A DNA stretch of 46,492 bases from an uncultured Paracoccaceae bacterium. GTDB taxonomy: Bacteria > Pseudomonadota > Alphaproteobacteria > Rhodobacterales > Rhodobacteraceae. Where the stretch lies: contig CALKOT010000009.1 of the NCBI GenBank assembly GCA_938092015.1, forward strand, positions 1-46,492, written 5' to 3'. The position numbers and the translations under genes are program-made. The notes beneath the pieces were generated by a model. It was not told the origin of the DNA and made no database searches. It worked only from the letters and a program-made list of their open reading frames with translations. Below, piece after piece: positions 16,026 through 23,992 of the stretch (positions within the stretch are counted from its first letter, which is position 1; each line of letters starts with the position of its first letter).

Positions 16026-18002
16026 ATGGCCTTTCTTTTGGGTGTCGATACCGGCGGCACGTATACGGACGCGGTCGTCTATGACGATGAGGCTGGCCTC
16101 GTTCTGGGCGCCGCCAAGGCGCTGACGACACACCGGTCTCTGGATGTCGGCATTGGTGAGGCTGCTTCAGCCGCACTTGCAGCTGCAGATTTCCCGGCTG
16201 AAGATATTTCGTTGTCCTCTCTGTCTACGACACTCGCCACGAATGCGCTGGTTGAAGGACATGGCGATCCGACCGCCTTGATCATGATCGGCTTCAGCAA
16301 AAAGGATCTTGGCCGCGCTGGACTTGGTGATGCTTTGGGCGGCGATCCGGTGTTTTTCATTGAAGGCGGTCACAAAAGTTCAGGCGATGAAGCCGCGAAG
16401 CTAGATCGGGCGGCGATTAGCGCGGCGTGCCGGGCGGCTGACAGTGTATCGGGCTTTGCCGTCGCAAGTGTTTTTGCCACGCGAAATCCGGCGCATGAAA
16501 GTGCCGCGCGGGACATTATCGCCGCTGCAACAGGTAAGCCGGTCACGTGCAGTCATGAATTGTCAGCCAGATTGGGCGGACCAAAGCGGGCGTTGACGAC
16601 GTTGTTGAATGGTCGCCTGATTGCAATGATCCAGCGGCTGATTGATGGTGCCACCGAACGGCTGGCCCAGCTGGGCGTGGATGCACCGTTGATGGTCGTG
16701 AAGGGCGATGGCGCGTTGATGAGCGCGGCTGTCGCCCGCGTGCGTCCGATTGAGACTATCCTGTCTGGCCCTGCCGCAAGCGTAGTCGGTGCGGCTGCAC
16801 TGACCGGGCTGCAGGACGCGGTCATTTCTGACATTGGGGGAACCACAACTGACATCGCTGTGTTGTCAGACGGTCGCCCTCGCATAGACCCTGATGGCGC
16901 GCGGGTCCGCGGTTGGCGCACGATGGTTGAGGCCGTCGCGATGCGCACTCACGGTCTTGGTGGCGACAGCGAAGTCGGGATCGAAGATGGTGGATTGAAG
17001 CCGGACCTGACACTTGGCCCGCGCCGGGCGGTTCCCGTTTCCCTCTACGCTGCGACCGGCGGCGATGCGTATGAGGCTTTGGCCCGCCAGGTGGACGCAC
17101 CGCGGCCCAGTGATCATGACGGCGTATTCGCTGCCGCTGGCGCGCGGGCGATTGATGATTTGGACGAACGCGCCGCCGCCATCGTCGCCCAGGTAGGCGA
17201 AGGACTGGCTGTTGAAGATCTGGGCCTTGGTCGACGTGAGTTGGCATCGCTCGATCGCTTGTTCAAGGCTGGCGCACTACGGCGTGTTGCGTTCACACCA
17301 ACCGATGCAGCGCATGTGCTGGGCCTGCAAGATGGCTTTGATGTTGAAGCGGCGCGCCAAACGGCGATCCTGTTCGCCCGTCAGCGCGGTGGGGATGGCA
17401 AAGCGCTGGAAGCGGATATCGAGGATCTCGCAGCGCGCGTCATCGCGAAACTACGTCGTCGGTCAGCGGAACTGGTTCTTGAATCCGCGTTTGAGAGGGA
17501 TGGGTTTGAGGACGAGGGGCTATCAACCTCAACGCTTGCCCGCGCTGCTTTGGATGGCCAACACGGTCTGGCTGCGTTTGATTTGAAACTGACCGCGCCA
17601 TTGATTGGGCTTGGCGCCTCTGCTGGTACATATTATCCGCCGCTAGCTGATATGCTTAAGACAAAGGTTATCATTCCTGAACATGCCGAGGTTGCAAATG
17701 CGGTCGGGGCAGTTGCCGGGAAAGTAGAGGTTGCAGCGGAGCGGGTTATCCTTGGTTCTGACGGCGAAGCGTTTCAGATGACAGGCGGCGAAACGCCGAT
17801 TCTGTTTACGGGAGAGATCGCAGCATTGGATGCAGCGGAGGATGCCGCGGTAAGCGAGGCTATGACTCGCGCCATCGCTGCAGGCGCCGCCGATCCAAAG
17901 ACGCATGTTGAACGCCATCTGAAACGCGCCACAATTGAAAGCCGTGAAGTGCTGGTTGAAGCCCGCGTTATCGCCCGCGCTATCGGGCGGCCCAGCTTCT
18001 GA
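16026..18002 (+). CDS. Hydantoinase/oxoprolinase A-type protein (HyuA), without a HyuB partner
   Basis: A 658-residue cytosolic protein with both ATPase-like signatures of the family: GVDTGGTYTDAVVYD at the N-terminus and SDIGGTTTDIAVL near residue 275. The family carries out ATP-dependent hydrolysis of cyclic amides such as N-methylhydantoin or 5-oxoproline. Active enzymes normally need the HyuB subunit, which is not in this window. The ATG follows an AGGGGCGG stretch. The stop is 13 bases before the XRE-cupin regulator gene, suggesting co-transcription. Its place before a second glutamate-synthase/glutamine-synthetase set hints at processing of a glutamyl-derived cyclic or N-methyl compound, but this is inference. 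Confidence 0.85.
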   Translation: MAFLLGVDTGGTYTDAVVYDDEAGLVLGAAKALTTHRSLDVGIGEAASAALAAADFPAEDISLSSLSTTLATNALVEGHGDPTALIMIGFSKKDLGRAGLGDALGGDPVFFIEGGHKSSGDEAAKLDRAAISAACRAADSVSGFAVASVFATRNPAHESAARDIIAAATGKPVTCSHELSARLGGPKRALTTLLNGRLIAMIQRLIDGATERLAQLGVDAPLMVVKGDGALMSAAVARVRPIETILSGPAASVVGAAALTGLQDAVISDIGGTTTDIAVLSDGRPRIDPDGARVRGWRTMVEAVAMRTHGLGGDSEVGIEDGGLKPDLTLGPRRAVPVSLYAATGGDAYEALARQVDAPRPSDHDGVFAAAGARAIDDLDERAAAIVAQVGEGLAVEDLGLGRRELASLDRLFKAGALRRVAFTPTDAAHVLGLQDGFDVEAARQTAILFARQRGGDGKALEADIEDLAARVIAKLRRRSAELVLESAFERDGFEDEGLSTSTLARAALDGQHGLAAFDLKLTAPLIGLGASAGTYYPPLADMLKTKVIIPEHAEVANAVGAVAGKVEVAAERVILGSDGEAFQMTGGETPILFTGEIAALDAAEDAAVSEAMTRAIAAGAADPKTHVERHLKRATIESREVLVEARVIARAIGRPSF

Positions 18003-18015
18003 TGGCGCGTTTCCT

Positions 18016-18644
18016 ATGACACGGGCGCCGCTCTCCCAAGATCCGCACGCCGTCACGCAGGGCGGTGAGCGCCGGTTAGAGTTGGCGATTGGGCGCGAAG
18101 TAAAGGCGCGCAGGCGTGAGTTGAACATCACCGCCGCTGATCTGGCGGAAAGTGCTGGATTGTCCGTCGGGATGATCTCCAAGATCGAGAACGGCGGCAT
18201 CTCGCCTTCGCTTGAGACATTGCAGGCTCTGTATGAGGCTTTAGGTCTGCCGCTGACCGACTTCTTCCGCCGGTTCGAAGCCACCCGTAGCGCCGTGCAT
18301 GTGAAGGCGGGCGAAGGTGTGGACGCGGATTGGCGCGGAACGCGGGCGGGGCACCACTACAAGCTGCTTGGTCATATCGGGGCTAATGCCTCTGGCGTGA
18401 CCGTTGAACCCTATCTGATCACGCTGACAGAGCAGTCTGATAAATTCCCGCCTTCCAGCATCAGGGGCTTGAGTTCCTCTGTATGCTGGAGGGCGAGGTT
18501 GAGTATCGACATGGGGAGGCGTCGTACCTGTTGCAGCCCGGCGACAGCCTCTACTTCGATGCAGATTCGCCCCATGGGTTAGAGCGGTTGGTGAAACTGC
18601 CGGCGATTTATCTATCGGTCATTTCCTACCATCCCTCGGACTAA
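18016..18644 (+). pseudogene. XRE-family regulator with C-terminal cupin domain, disrupted by a one-base frameshift
   Basis: The frame from ATG 18016 encodes an XRE helix-turn-helix (GREVKARRRELNITAADLAE, then GLSVGMISKIENGGISPSL, residues about 25-80) and the start of a cupin domain. Around 18447-18452 the cupin reading moves to the next frame: one base is missing after the codons for DKFP. The other frame then continues FQHQGLEFLCMLEGEVEY and QPGDSLYFDADSPHG, stopping at TAA 18642-18644, a complete RmlC-like cupin. As given, the protein leaves the cupin and ends at 18582. The intact form would be about 210 residues, like PuuR-type sensors of amines. Either it is a real inactivation or a sequencing error; the otherwise pristine cupin favours a recent event or an error. 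Confidence 0.85.
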
Positions 18645-18661
18645 ATAATCCGCACCTAATG

Positions 18662-18676
18662 TTTCCTGTCAGGAAT
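18662..18676. promoter_or_regulatory. Candidate operator TTCCTG-T-CAGGAA upstream of glxB
   Basis: A perfect inverted repeat, TTCCTG (18663-18668), T, CAGGAA (18670-18675), lies about 75 bases before the glxB start and just after the XRE-cupin gene. Its spacing and position suit an operator for the adjacent XRE regulator, but no binding data are known to me. A possible -35 TTGACG is at 18693; no matching -10 is clear. Confidence 0.4.
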
Positions 18677-18749
18677 ATTAGTTTCGCTTCTGTTGACGTT
18701 TGCTTTGCGCCGCACGACGGTCTGTTCAAGGTAGATAGGAGACGCAGCA

Positions 18750-19634
18750 ATGTGCGGCATCGTCGGTTTGTATTTGAAGGATGAGGCGCTGAAGCCTCAG
18801 TTGGGGCGGTTGCTCAGCGATATGCTGGTCACGATGTCCGACCGGGGGCCAGACAGCGCCGGGATTGCGATATATTCGGATGCGCCTGAGGGGCGCGCCA
18901 AGATCACGGTGCAGTCCGATGAAGCTGATAGCGCGTTCGGCGTTCTTGAGCATGCTTTGAACGGCAGGGCGCATATCACCCGGCGTGACAGCCATGCAGT
19001 GCTTGAGGTTACGGCTGATGATGTCGCGCTGGTGCGGGCTGAGATCGAAGCGAACCACCCGGCAGTACGCATCATGTCGTCCGGCGAAACGGTTGAGATC
19101 TACAAAGAGGTTGGCCTGCCCGCAGACGTGGTGGACCGCTTTGAAGTGCGCGAGATGTCAGGTAGCCACGGTGTTGGTCATACGCGCATGGCGACTGAAA
19201 GTGCCGTGACGACGCTGGGCGCGCATCCGTTCTCTACGGACGAAGATCAGTGTCTGGTCCATAATGGGTCGCTGTCGAACCACAACCGCCTGCGCCAGAA
19301 GTTGCGGCAGGAAGGTGTGAAGTTTGAGACCGAGAACGACACAGAGGTTGGCGCCGCCTATTTCGCCAACAAGATGCGTAAGGGCGCCTCGCTAGATGAA
19401 GCACTGGAGGCGGGCATCACCGATCTGGATGGGTTCTACACGTTCGTCTGTGGCACCAAGGGCGGCTTTGCGGTAGTGCGCGATCCGATCGCTTGTAAAC
19501 CGGCAGTCTTGGCTGAGACGGATCAATACGTCGCTTTCGGTTCAGAATATCGGGCGCTGGTGAACCTGCCGGGCATTGAAGATGCCCGCGTGTGGGAGCC
19601 TGAGCCTGCAACTGTTTATTCGTGGGGGGCGTGA
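18750..19634 (+). CDS. glxB: GlxB-like class II glutamine amidotransferase domain protein (MgsA paralogue)
   Basis: 294 residues starting MCGIVGLY, where Cys2 is the N-terminal nucleophile after Met removal. Further class II glutaminase landmarks are SDRGPDSAG (about 30), HTRMATES (about 150) and HNGSLSNH (about 175). It corresponds to the amidotransferase domain of glutamate synthase encoded as a separate subunit, here with an inserted region (residues about 50-140), as in MgsA. It probably works with GlxC and GlxD. The ATG has TAGGAG upstream. The stop overlaps the glxC start by one base (TGATG). It is paralogous to the gene at 27809, and the substrate may differ from methylamine. Confidence 0.88.
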   Translation: MCGIVGLYLKDEALKPQLGRLLSDMLVTMSDRGPDSAGIAIYSDAPEGRAKITVQSDEADSAFGVLEHALNGRAHITRRDSHAVLEVTADDVALVRAEIEANHPAVRIMSSGETVEIYKEVGLPADVVDRFEVREMSGSHGVGHTRMATESAVTTLGAHPFSTDEDQCLVHNGSLSNHNRLRQKLRQEGVKFETENDTEVGAAYFANKMRKGASLDEALEAGITDLDGFYTFVCGTKGGFAVVRDPIACKPAVLAETDQYVAFGSEYRALVNLPGIEDARVWEPEPATVYSWGA

Positions 19635-20308
19635 TGACTGAATTTGATCTGACCAGCGCGACCCTGCGCGAGATGAACTCCTCGCTGCAAGACGCGACGA
19701 GCGGCACTTATAGCATCGTAAACCCGCGCGGCGCTCATGCGATCGCCTGTGGGCTGAAGTCTGAGATCGGCGTGACGATTGCAGGCTCTACCGGATACTA
19801 TTGTGCGGGCATGAACCAGTTGGCGCGGGTACACGTGAAAGGCTCGGTTGGGCCGGGGGCTGCTGAGAACATGATGTCCGGCAAGCTGATCGTTGAAGGC
19901 GACGCCTCGCAGTATTGCGGTGCGACGGCGCACGGCGGGACGCTGGTGGTGAAGGGCAATGCCTCTTCCCGCTGCGGGATCTCGATGAAGGGCGTCGATA
20001 TCGTCGTACACGGCAACATCGGCCACATGAGCGCGTTCATGGCGCAATCTGGCAACCTACTGGTGTGCGGGGATGCCGGGGATGCGTTGGGCGACAGTCT
20101 TTATGAGGCGCGCCTGTTCGTGAAAGGCGCAGTGAAGTCACTGGGCGCTGACTGTATCGAGAAAGAGATGCGGGCGGAGCATCTTGAGATTGTCGCAGAC
20201 CTGTTGGAACGGGGCGAAGTGACCGGCGCCAAGCCTGAAGACTTCAAACGCTATGGCTCCGCCCGTCAGCTATACAACTTCAACATCGACAACGTCGGCG
20301 CGTACTGA
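19634..20308 (+). CDS. glxC: GlxC-like glutamate-synthase beta-helix (GXGXG) domain protein (MgsB paralogue)
   Basis: 224 residues of a right-handed beta-helix with repeated G-x-x-x-G-x-x-x-G turns (GSVGPGAAENMMSGKLIVEG, MKGVDIVVHGNIGHMSAFMA). This is the GXGXG domain that closes glutamate synthase alpha subunits. It is structural and acts by bridging the amidotransferase and FMN subunits. It lacks the ~60-residue N-terminal extension of its paralogue at 28732. ATG 19634 overlaps the glxB stop, so translation is coupled; the frame is open a few codons further up but within glxB. GlxD follows after 11 bases. Confidence 0.88.
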   Translation: MTEFDLTSATLREMNSSLQDATSGTYSIVNPRGAHAIACGLKSEIGVTIAGSTGYYCAGMNQLARVHVKGSVGPGAAENMMSGKLIVEGDASQYCGATAHGGTLVVKGNASSRCGISMKGVDIVVHGNIGHMSAFMAQSGNLLVCGDAGDALGDSLYEARLFVKGAVKSLGADCIEKEMRAEHLEIVADLLERGEVTGAKPEDFKRYGSARQLYNFNIDNVGAY

Positions 20309-20319
20309 GGGGATATCAA

Positions 20320-21636
20320 ATGACAAATCCACCAACCCACCCGCGCCAGCCCTGGGGCTTTGACGACTACACCAATTCGGAAATCCGCCGCGCGGCTGAG
20401 ACTGGCATCTACGATATCCGCGGCGCAGGGGCGAAGCGTAAGGTGCCGCATTTCGACGACCTGCTATTTCTCGGTGCTTCGATGTCTCGCTACCCGCTGG
20501 AAGGCTATCGTGAGGCTTGCAACACCGCCGTCACGCTGGGCGACCGGTTTGCGAAGAACCCGATTGAGCTGGATATCCCGATCACCATTGCGGGGATGAG
20601 CTTTGGCGCCCTCAGCGGTCCAGCGAAAGAGGCGCTGGGCCGCGGCGCCTCCGCTGCTGGGACCTCCACCACGACAGGTGATGGCGGCATGACGCCAGAA
20701 GAGCGCGGGCATTCCGACAAGCTTGTCTATCAGTTGTTGCCATCGCGCTATGGCATGAACCCTGATGATCTGCGCAAGGCTGATGCGATTGAGGTTGTGA
20801 TCGGGCAGGGCGCGAAACCCGGTGGCGGGGGGATGCTGCTGGGGCAGAAAATCTCGGACCGTGTGGCCGAGATGCGGAACCTGCCGAAAGGGATCGATCA
20901 ACGCTCCGCCTGTCGTCACCCTGATTGGACCGGACCGGATGATCTGGAAATCAAGATCCTTGAGCTGCGCGAGATCACTGGCTGGAAAGTGCCGATCTAT
21001 ATCAAGGTCGCAGGCTCTCGCCCCTATTACGACACTGCGCTGGCGGTGAAAGCTGGCGCGGATGTCGTAGTTCTGGACGGTATGCAGGGCGGTACGGCTG
21101 CGACGCAGGAAGTGTTTATCGAGAACGTTGGTCAGCCAACGCTCGCCTGCATCAAGCCTGCGGTTCAGGCCTTGCAGGATCTTGGCGTGCATCGTCAGGT
21201 GCAGCTTGTTGTGTCTGGTGGTATTCGCAATGGGGCCGACGTTGCCAAGGCGATGGCACTGGGCGCGGATGCCGTGTCTATCGGCGTCGCAGCGCTGATC
21301 GCGATTGGTGACAATGACCCGAAATATGCGGCTGAGTACGAAGCGCTTGGATCATCTGTCGGCGCTTATGACGACTGGCACGAAGGGCAGGACCCGGCGG
21401 GTATCACGACGCAGGACCCGGACCTGATGGCGCGGGTTGATCCCGTAGCGGCTGGCCGTCGTTTGGCGAACTATCTGAAAGTGATGACGCTTGAGGCTCA
21501 GACGATTGCGCGGGCTTGTGGCAAGTCCGATCTGCGCAATCTGGAGCCTGAAGATTTGGTGGCGCTGACCGTAGAAAGCGCGGCAATGGCAGGCGTGCCT
21601 TTGGCGGGCACCAACTGGATACCGGGAGCAGACTGA
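20320..21636 (+). CDS. glxD: GlxD-like FMN-binding glutamate-synthase domain protein lacking Fe-S cysteines
   Basis: A 438-residue TIM-barrel protein of the FMN/2-oxoglutarate domain of glutamate synthase: GMSFGALSGPAKEALGRGA (about 90), TGDGGM (about 125), GKVPIYIKVA-like strand (about 228), VVSGGIRNGADVAKAMALGA (about 302). The paralogue at 29614 has Cys361, Cys364 and Cys369 before PVGVATQDP, the 3Fe-4S site. Here the matching stretch is YDDWHEGQDPAGITTQDP (Tyr350-), with no cysteine. So this copy probably cannot hold the cluster that normally passes electrons to FMN. Its stop overlaps the next start (TGATG). Confidence 0.88.
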   Translation: MTNPPTHPRQPWGFDDYTNSEIRRAAETGIYDIRGAGAKRKVPHFDDLLFLGASMSRYPLEGYREACNTAVTLGDRFAKNPIELDIPITIAGMSFGALSGPAKEALGRGASAAGTSTTTGDGGMTPEERGHSDKLVYQLLPSRYGMNPDDLRKADAIEVVIGQGAKPGGGGMLLGQKISDRVAEMRNLPKGIDQRSACRHPDWTGPDDLEIKILELREITGWKVPIYIKVAGSRPYYDTALAVKAGADVVVLDGMQGGTAATQEVFIENVGQPTLACIKPAVQALQDLGVHRQVQLVVSGGIRNGADVAKAMALGADAVSIGVAALIAIGDNDPKYAAEYEALGSSVGAYDDWHEGQDPAGITTQDPDLMARVDPVAAGRRLANYLKVMTLEAQTIARACGKSDLRNLEPEDLVALTVESAAMAGVPLAGTNWIPGAD

Positions 21637-21896
21637 TGGCCCTCTATATGATTGTCGAACGCTTTCCGGCGGAAAACCTGGATGCCATCTACGAGCGACT
21701 GCATACGAAGGGCAGGGGTCTGCCCGATGGCCTCCACTTTGTCGAAAGCTGGCTGTCGGATGCAGGGGACACCGTTTGGCAGATCATGGAAACGGATGAT
21801 CCCGCGACCTTTGACAAATGGACGACCTATTGGGACGATCTGGTAAGCTTTGAAATAACGCCTTTAAGGGCGAAACCAAAACCGACAGGAGAGTGA
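21636..21896 (+). CDS. Small DUF3303-like dimeric alpha/beta-barrel protein
   Basis: 86 residues with the pattern strand-helix-strand-strand-helix-strand: LYMIVERFP, a helix with RLHTKGRG, GLHFVESWLS, TVWQIMETDDP, and a second helix with Trp residues. This suits the ferredoxin-like dimeric barrel fold of DUF3303-type proteins. Function is unknown; such folds often bind small metabolites or act as accessory subunits. The ATG overlaps the glxD stop (TGATG), and the stop overlaps the ribosome-site region of the following gene, placing it firmly in the operon. The family name is by general resemblance only. Confidence 0.7.
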   Translation: MALYMIVERFPAENLDAIYERLHTKGRGLPDGLHFVESWLSDAGDTVWQIMETDDPATFDKWTTYWDDLVSFEITPLRAKPKPTGE

Positions 21897-21898
21897 AG

Positions 21899-23206
21899 AT
21901 GGCGAAAGATCTGGCCGCTTGGGCGAAAAAGAACGGCGTAAAGTATTTTGCGATCAGCTTTACGGATCTCTTCGGCGCGCAACGCGCCAAACTGGTGCCA
22001 GCCGCCGCGATTGCTGACATGCAGGTAGAGGGCGCCGGGTTTGCCGGGTTCGCCTCATATCTCGACATGACGCCTGCCTATCCGGATATGTTGGCGGTGC
22101 CTGACCCGGAGTCGGTCATCCAGCTTCCATGGAAACCAGAGGTCGCCTGGGTCGCAGGTGATTGCGTGATGGAAGGGCAGCCGGTTGAGCAGGCGCCTCG
22201 TGTCACGCTGAAACGTCTGGTCAAGGCTGCTGCAGATGCTGGCCTGCGTGTGAAAACCGGGATTGAGGCGGAGTATTTTCTGACCACGCCTGACGGGTCC
22301 GCCATTTCCGATGAATACGACACTGCGGACAAACCTTGCTACGACCAGCAGGCTGTTATGCGCCGCTATGATGTGATCGCCGAGATTTGCGACTACATGG
22401 GCGAGATGGGCTGGGGCCCATATCAGAACGACCATGAGGACGCGAATGGTCAGTTCGAAATGAACTTTGACTTCGATGATGTGCTGGCGACCGCCGACAA
22501 GCATTCTTTCTTCAAGTTCATGGTGAAATCGGTTGCTGAGAAGCACGGATTGCGGGCGACGTTCATGCCAAAGCCGTTTGAGGGGCTGACAGGGAACGGT
22601 TGCCACGCGCATATCTCGGTTTGGAATAAGACCGGCAAGAAGAACGTCTTTGCGGACAAAAAGATGGATCTTGGGTTGTCAGCTAAGGGGCTGAATTTCC
22701 TCGGTGGGATTGTGAAACACGCCAAGGGCATGTGCGCGATCACCAATCCAACGGTAAACAGCTACAAGCGGATTAATGCTCCGGTTACTTCGTCGGGCGC
22801 GACCTGGGCTCCGAATACGGTGACATGGACGTCGAACAACCGCACCCACATGGTACGCGTGCCCGGACCGGGCCGGTTTGAGCTGCGGTTGCCGGATGGG
22901 GCGGTGAACCCCTATCTGTTGCAGGCGGTGATCATTGCGGCAGGGCTTGAGGGCATCAACAAAGAGATGGACCCGGGCAAGCGGCATGAGATCAATATGT
23001 ATACCGAAGGGCACACGGTAAAGAACGCGCCGCGTCTGCCGTTGAACCTGCTGGATGCGCTGCGTGAATTCGACAAGGATAAGACGCTGAAGGCGGCGCT
23101 GGGCGAAGATGTCTCCGCCGCGTTCCTGAAGTTGAAACATCAGGAATGGAATCGGTTTACGGCCCACTTTACCGAGTGGGAACGCGCCCACACGTTGGAT
23201 GTCTAA
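21899..23206 (+). CDS. glnT: Type III glutamine synthetase family protein (GlnT-like)
   Basis: 435 residues with glutamine-synthetase landmarks: GIEAEYFL (metal-binding Glu, about 120), NDHEDANGQFEMNF (about 180), GNGCHAHISVW (about 235, His at the ATP site) and PGPGRFELRLPDGAVNPYL (about 325). The family forms gamma-glutamyl amides from glutamate, ATP and ammonia or an amine. It is shorter than GmaS at 26265 (491), so the two are clearly different paralogues with probably different amines. ATG 21899 with AGGAG 8 bases upstream is chosen over a GTG two codons earlier. It is followed after 3 bases by an amidotransferase gene, completing a gamma-glutamylation set. Confidence 0.87.
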   Translation: MAKDLAAWAKKNGVKYFAISFTDLFGAQRAKLVPAAAIADMQVEGAGFAGFASYLDMTPAYPDMLAVPDPESVIQLPWKPEVAWVAGDCVMEGQPVEQAPRVTLKRLVKAAADAGLRVKTGIEAEYFLTTPDGSAISDEYDTADKPCYDQQAVMRRYDVIAEICDYMGEMGWGPYQNDHEDANGQFEMNFDFDDVLATADKHSFFKFMVKSVAEKHGLRATFMPKPFEGLTGNGCHAHISVWNKTGKKNVFADKKMDLGLSAKGLNFLGGIVKHAKGMCAITNPTVNSYKRINAPVTSSGATWAPNTVTWTSNNRTHMVRVPGPGRFELRLPDGAVNPYLLQAVIIAAGLEGINKEMDPGKRHEINMYTEGHTVKNAPRLPLNLLDALREFDKDKTLKAALGEDVSAAFLKLKHQEWNRFTAHFTEWERAHTLDV

Positions 23207-23209
23207 GTG

Positions 23210-23929
23210 ATGAAAATTCTCGTTCTCAAGCATGTCGAAGTTGAGCACCCAGGCCGGTTCCGCAAGTTTCTGGCCGAAGACGGCCACAGTTGGGACGCGG
23301 TTGAGCTGCAGGATGGTGAGGTTCCACCGCCCATCGACAACTATGACGCCCTTTGGGTGATGGGTGGGCCAATGGATACCTGGCAGGAGGATCAGTTCCC
23401 CTGGCTGGTTGAAGAAAAGGCCTACATCAAGGGCGCCGTCGCCGGGAAAGGCGTGCCGTATCTGGGGCTATGCCTTGGTCATCAGTTATTGGCCGAGGCG
23501 CTGGGCGGCTCAGTGGGTCCGTCCAAGACGCCAGAGATCGGCGTTTTGGATGTGCATCTGACGGAAGAGGGCGCCAATGGCGTGTTTCTCGATGATCTTC
23601 CGGACACGTTCAAATCATTGCAATGGCATAGCGCTGAAGTGACGAAACTGCCCGAAGGCGCGCAGGTTTTGGCGACGACGCCCGCCTGTGCTGTGCAAGC
23701 GATGTCATGGTCGAACACTGCCTATTCGGTGCAGTTCCATTTGGAGCTTGAGGACGACACAGTCGATAATTGGGCAGCGATTCCTGCCTACGCCGATGCG
23801 TTGAAAGGCGCGCTGGGCGATCAGGGCGTTAAGGTTCTGCAACAGGACTGCACTGCCAATATGGCTGATTTCGCGAAGATGGCTGAGCGGGTTTACATGA
23901 ACTGGCTGCAGACGGCGGCAAAGGCCTGA
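23210..23929 (+). CDS. Class I glutamine amidotransferase / gamma-glutamyl hydrolase-like protein
   Basis: 239 residues with the class I triad: nucleophile Cys in YLGLCLGHQLL (about residue 88), and His and Glu in VQFHLELEDD (about 180). The N-terminal MKILVLKHVEVEHPGRF resembles the GuaA-like stand-alone GATase family. It may hydrolyse a gamma-glutamyl bond or pass ammonia to a partner; its neighbours (GlnT and GlxBCD) suggest it acts on a gamma-glutamyl amide made by GlnT, comparable to PuuD in putrescine breakdown, though it is not clearly PuuD. ATG 23210 directly follows the glnT stop. It is the last gene of the operon; a hairpin follows at 23941. Confidence 0.85.
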   Translation: MKILVLKHVEVEHPGRFRKFLAEDGHSWDAVELQDGEVPPPIDNYDALWVMGGPMDTWQEDQFPWLVEEKAYIKGAVAGKGVPYLGLCLGHQLLAEALGGSVGPSKTPEIGVLDVHLTEEGANGVFLDDLPDTFKSLQWHSAEVTKLPEGAQVLATTPACAVQAMSWSNTAYSVQFHLELEDDTVDNWAAIPAYADALKGALGDQGVKVLQQDCTANMADFAKMAERVYMNWLQTAAKA

Positions 23930-23940
23930 TTTACACCCTG

Positions 23941-23958
23941 CGGAGGAACGCCCCTCCG
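23941..23958. terminator. Hairpin between convergent genes, weak terminator candidate
   Basis: CGGAGG (23941-23946), 6-base loop, CCTCCG (23953-23958) between the amidotransferase stop and the convergent GntR stop. There is no U-tract on either side, so termination by it alone is doubtful. Confidence 0.35.
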
Positions 23959-23992
23959 GAATACCTGAGATCAAAGATGCGTAGCGTCGATC

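Noticed and set aside
20464-21192. 242-codon minus-strand frame opposite glxD
   Set aside because: Antisense to conserved FMN-domain motifs; no independent support.
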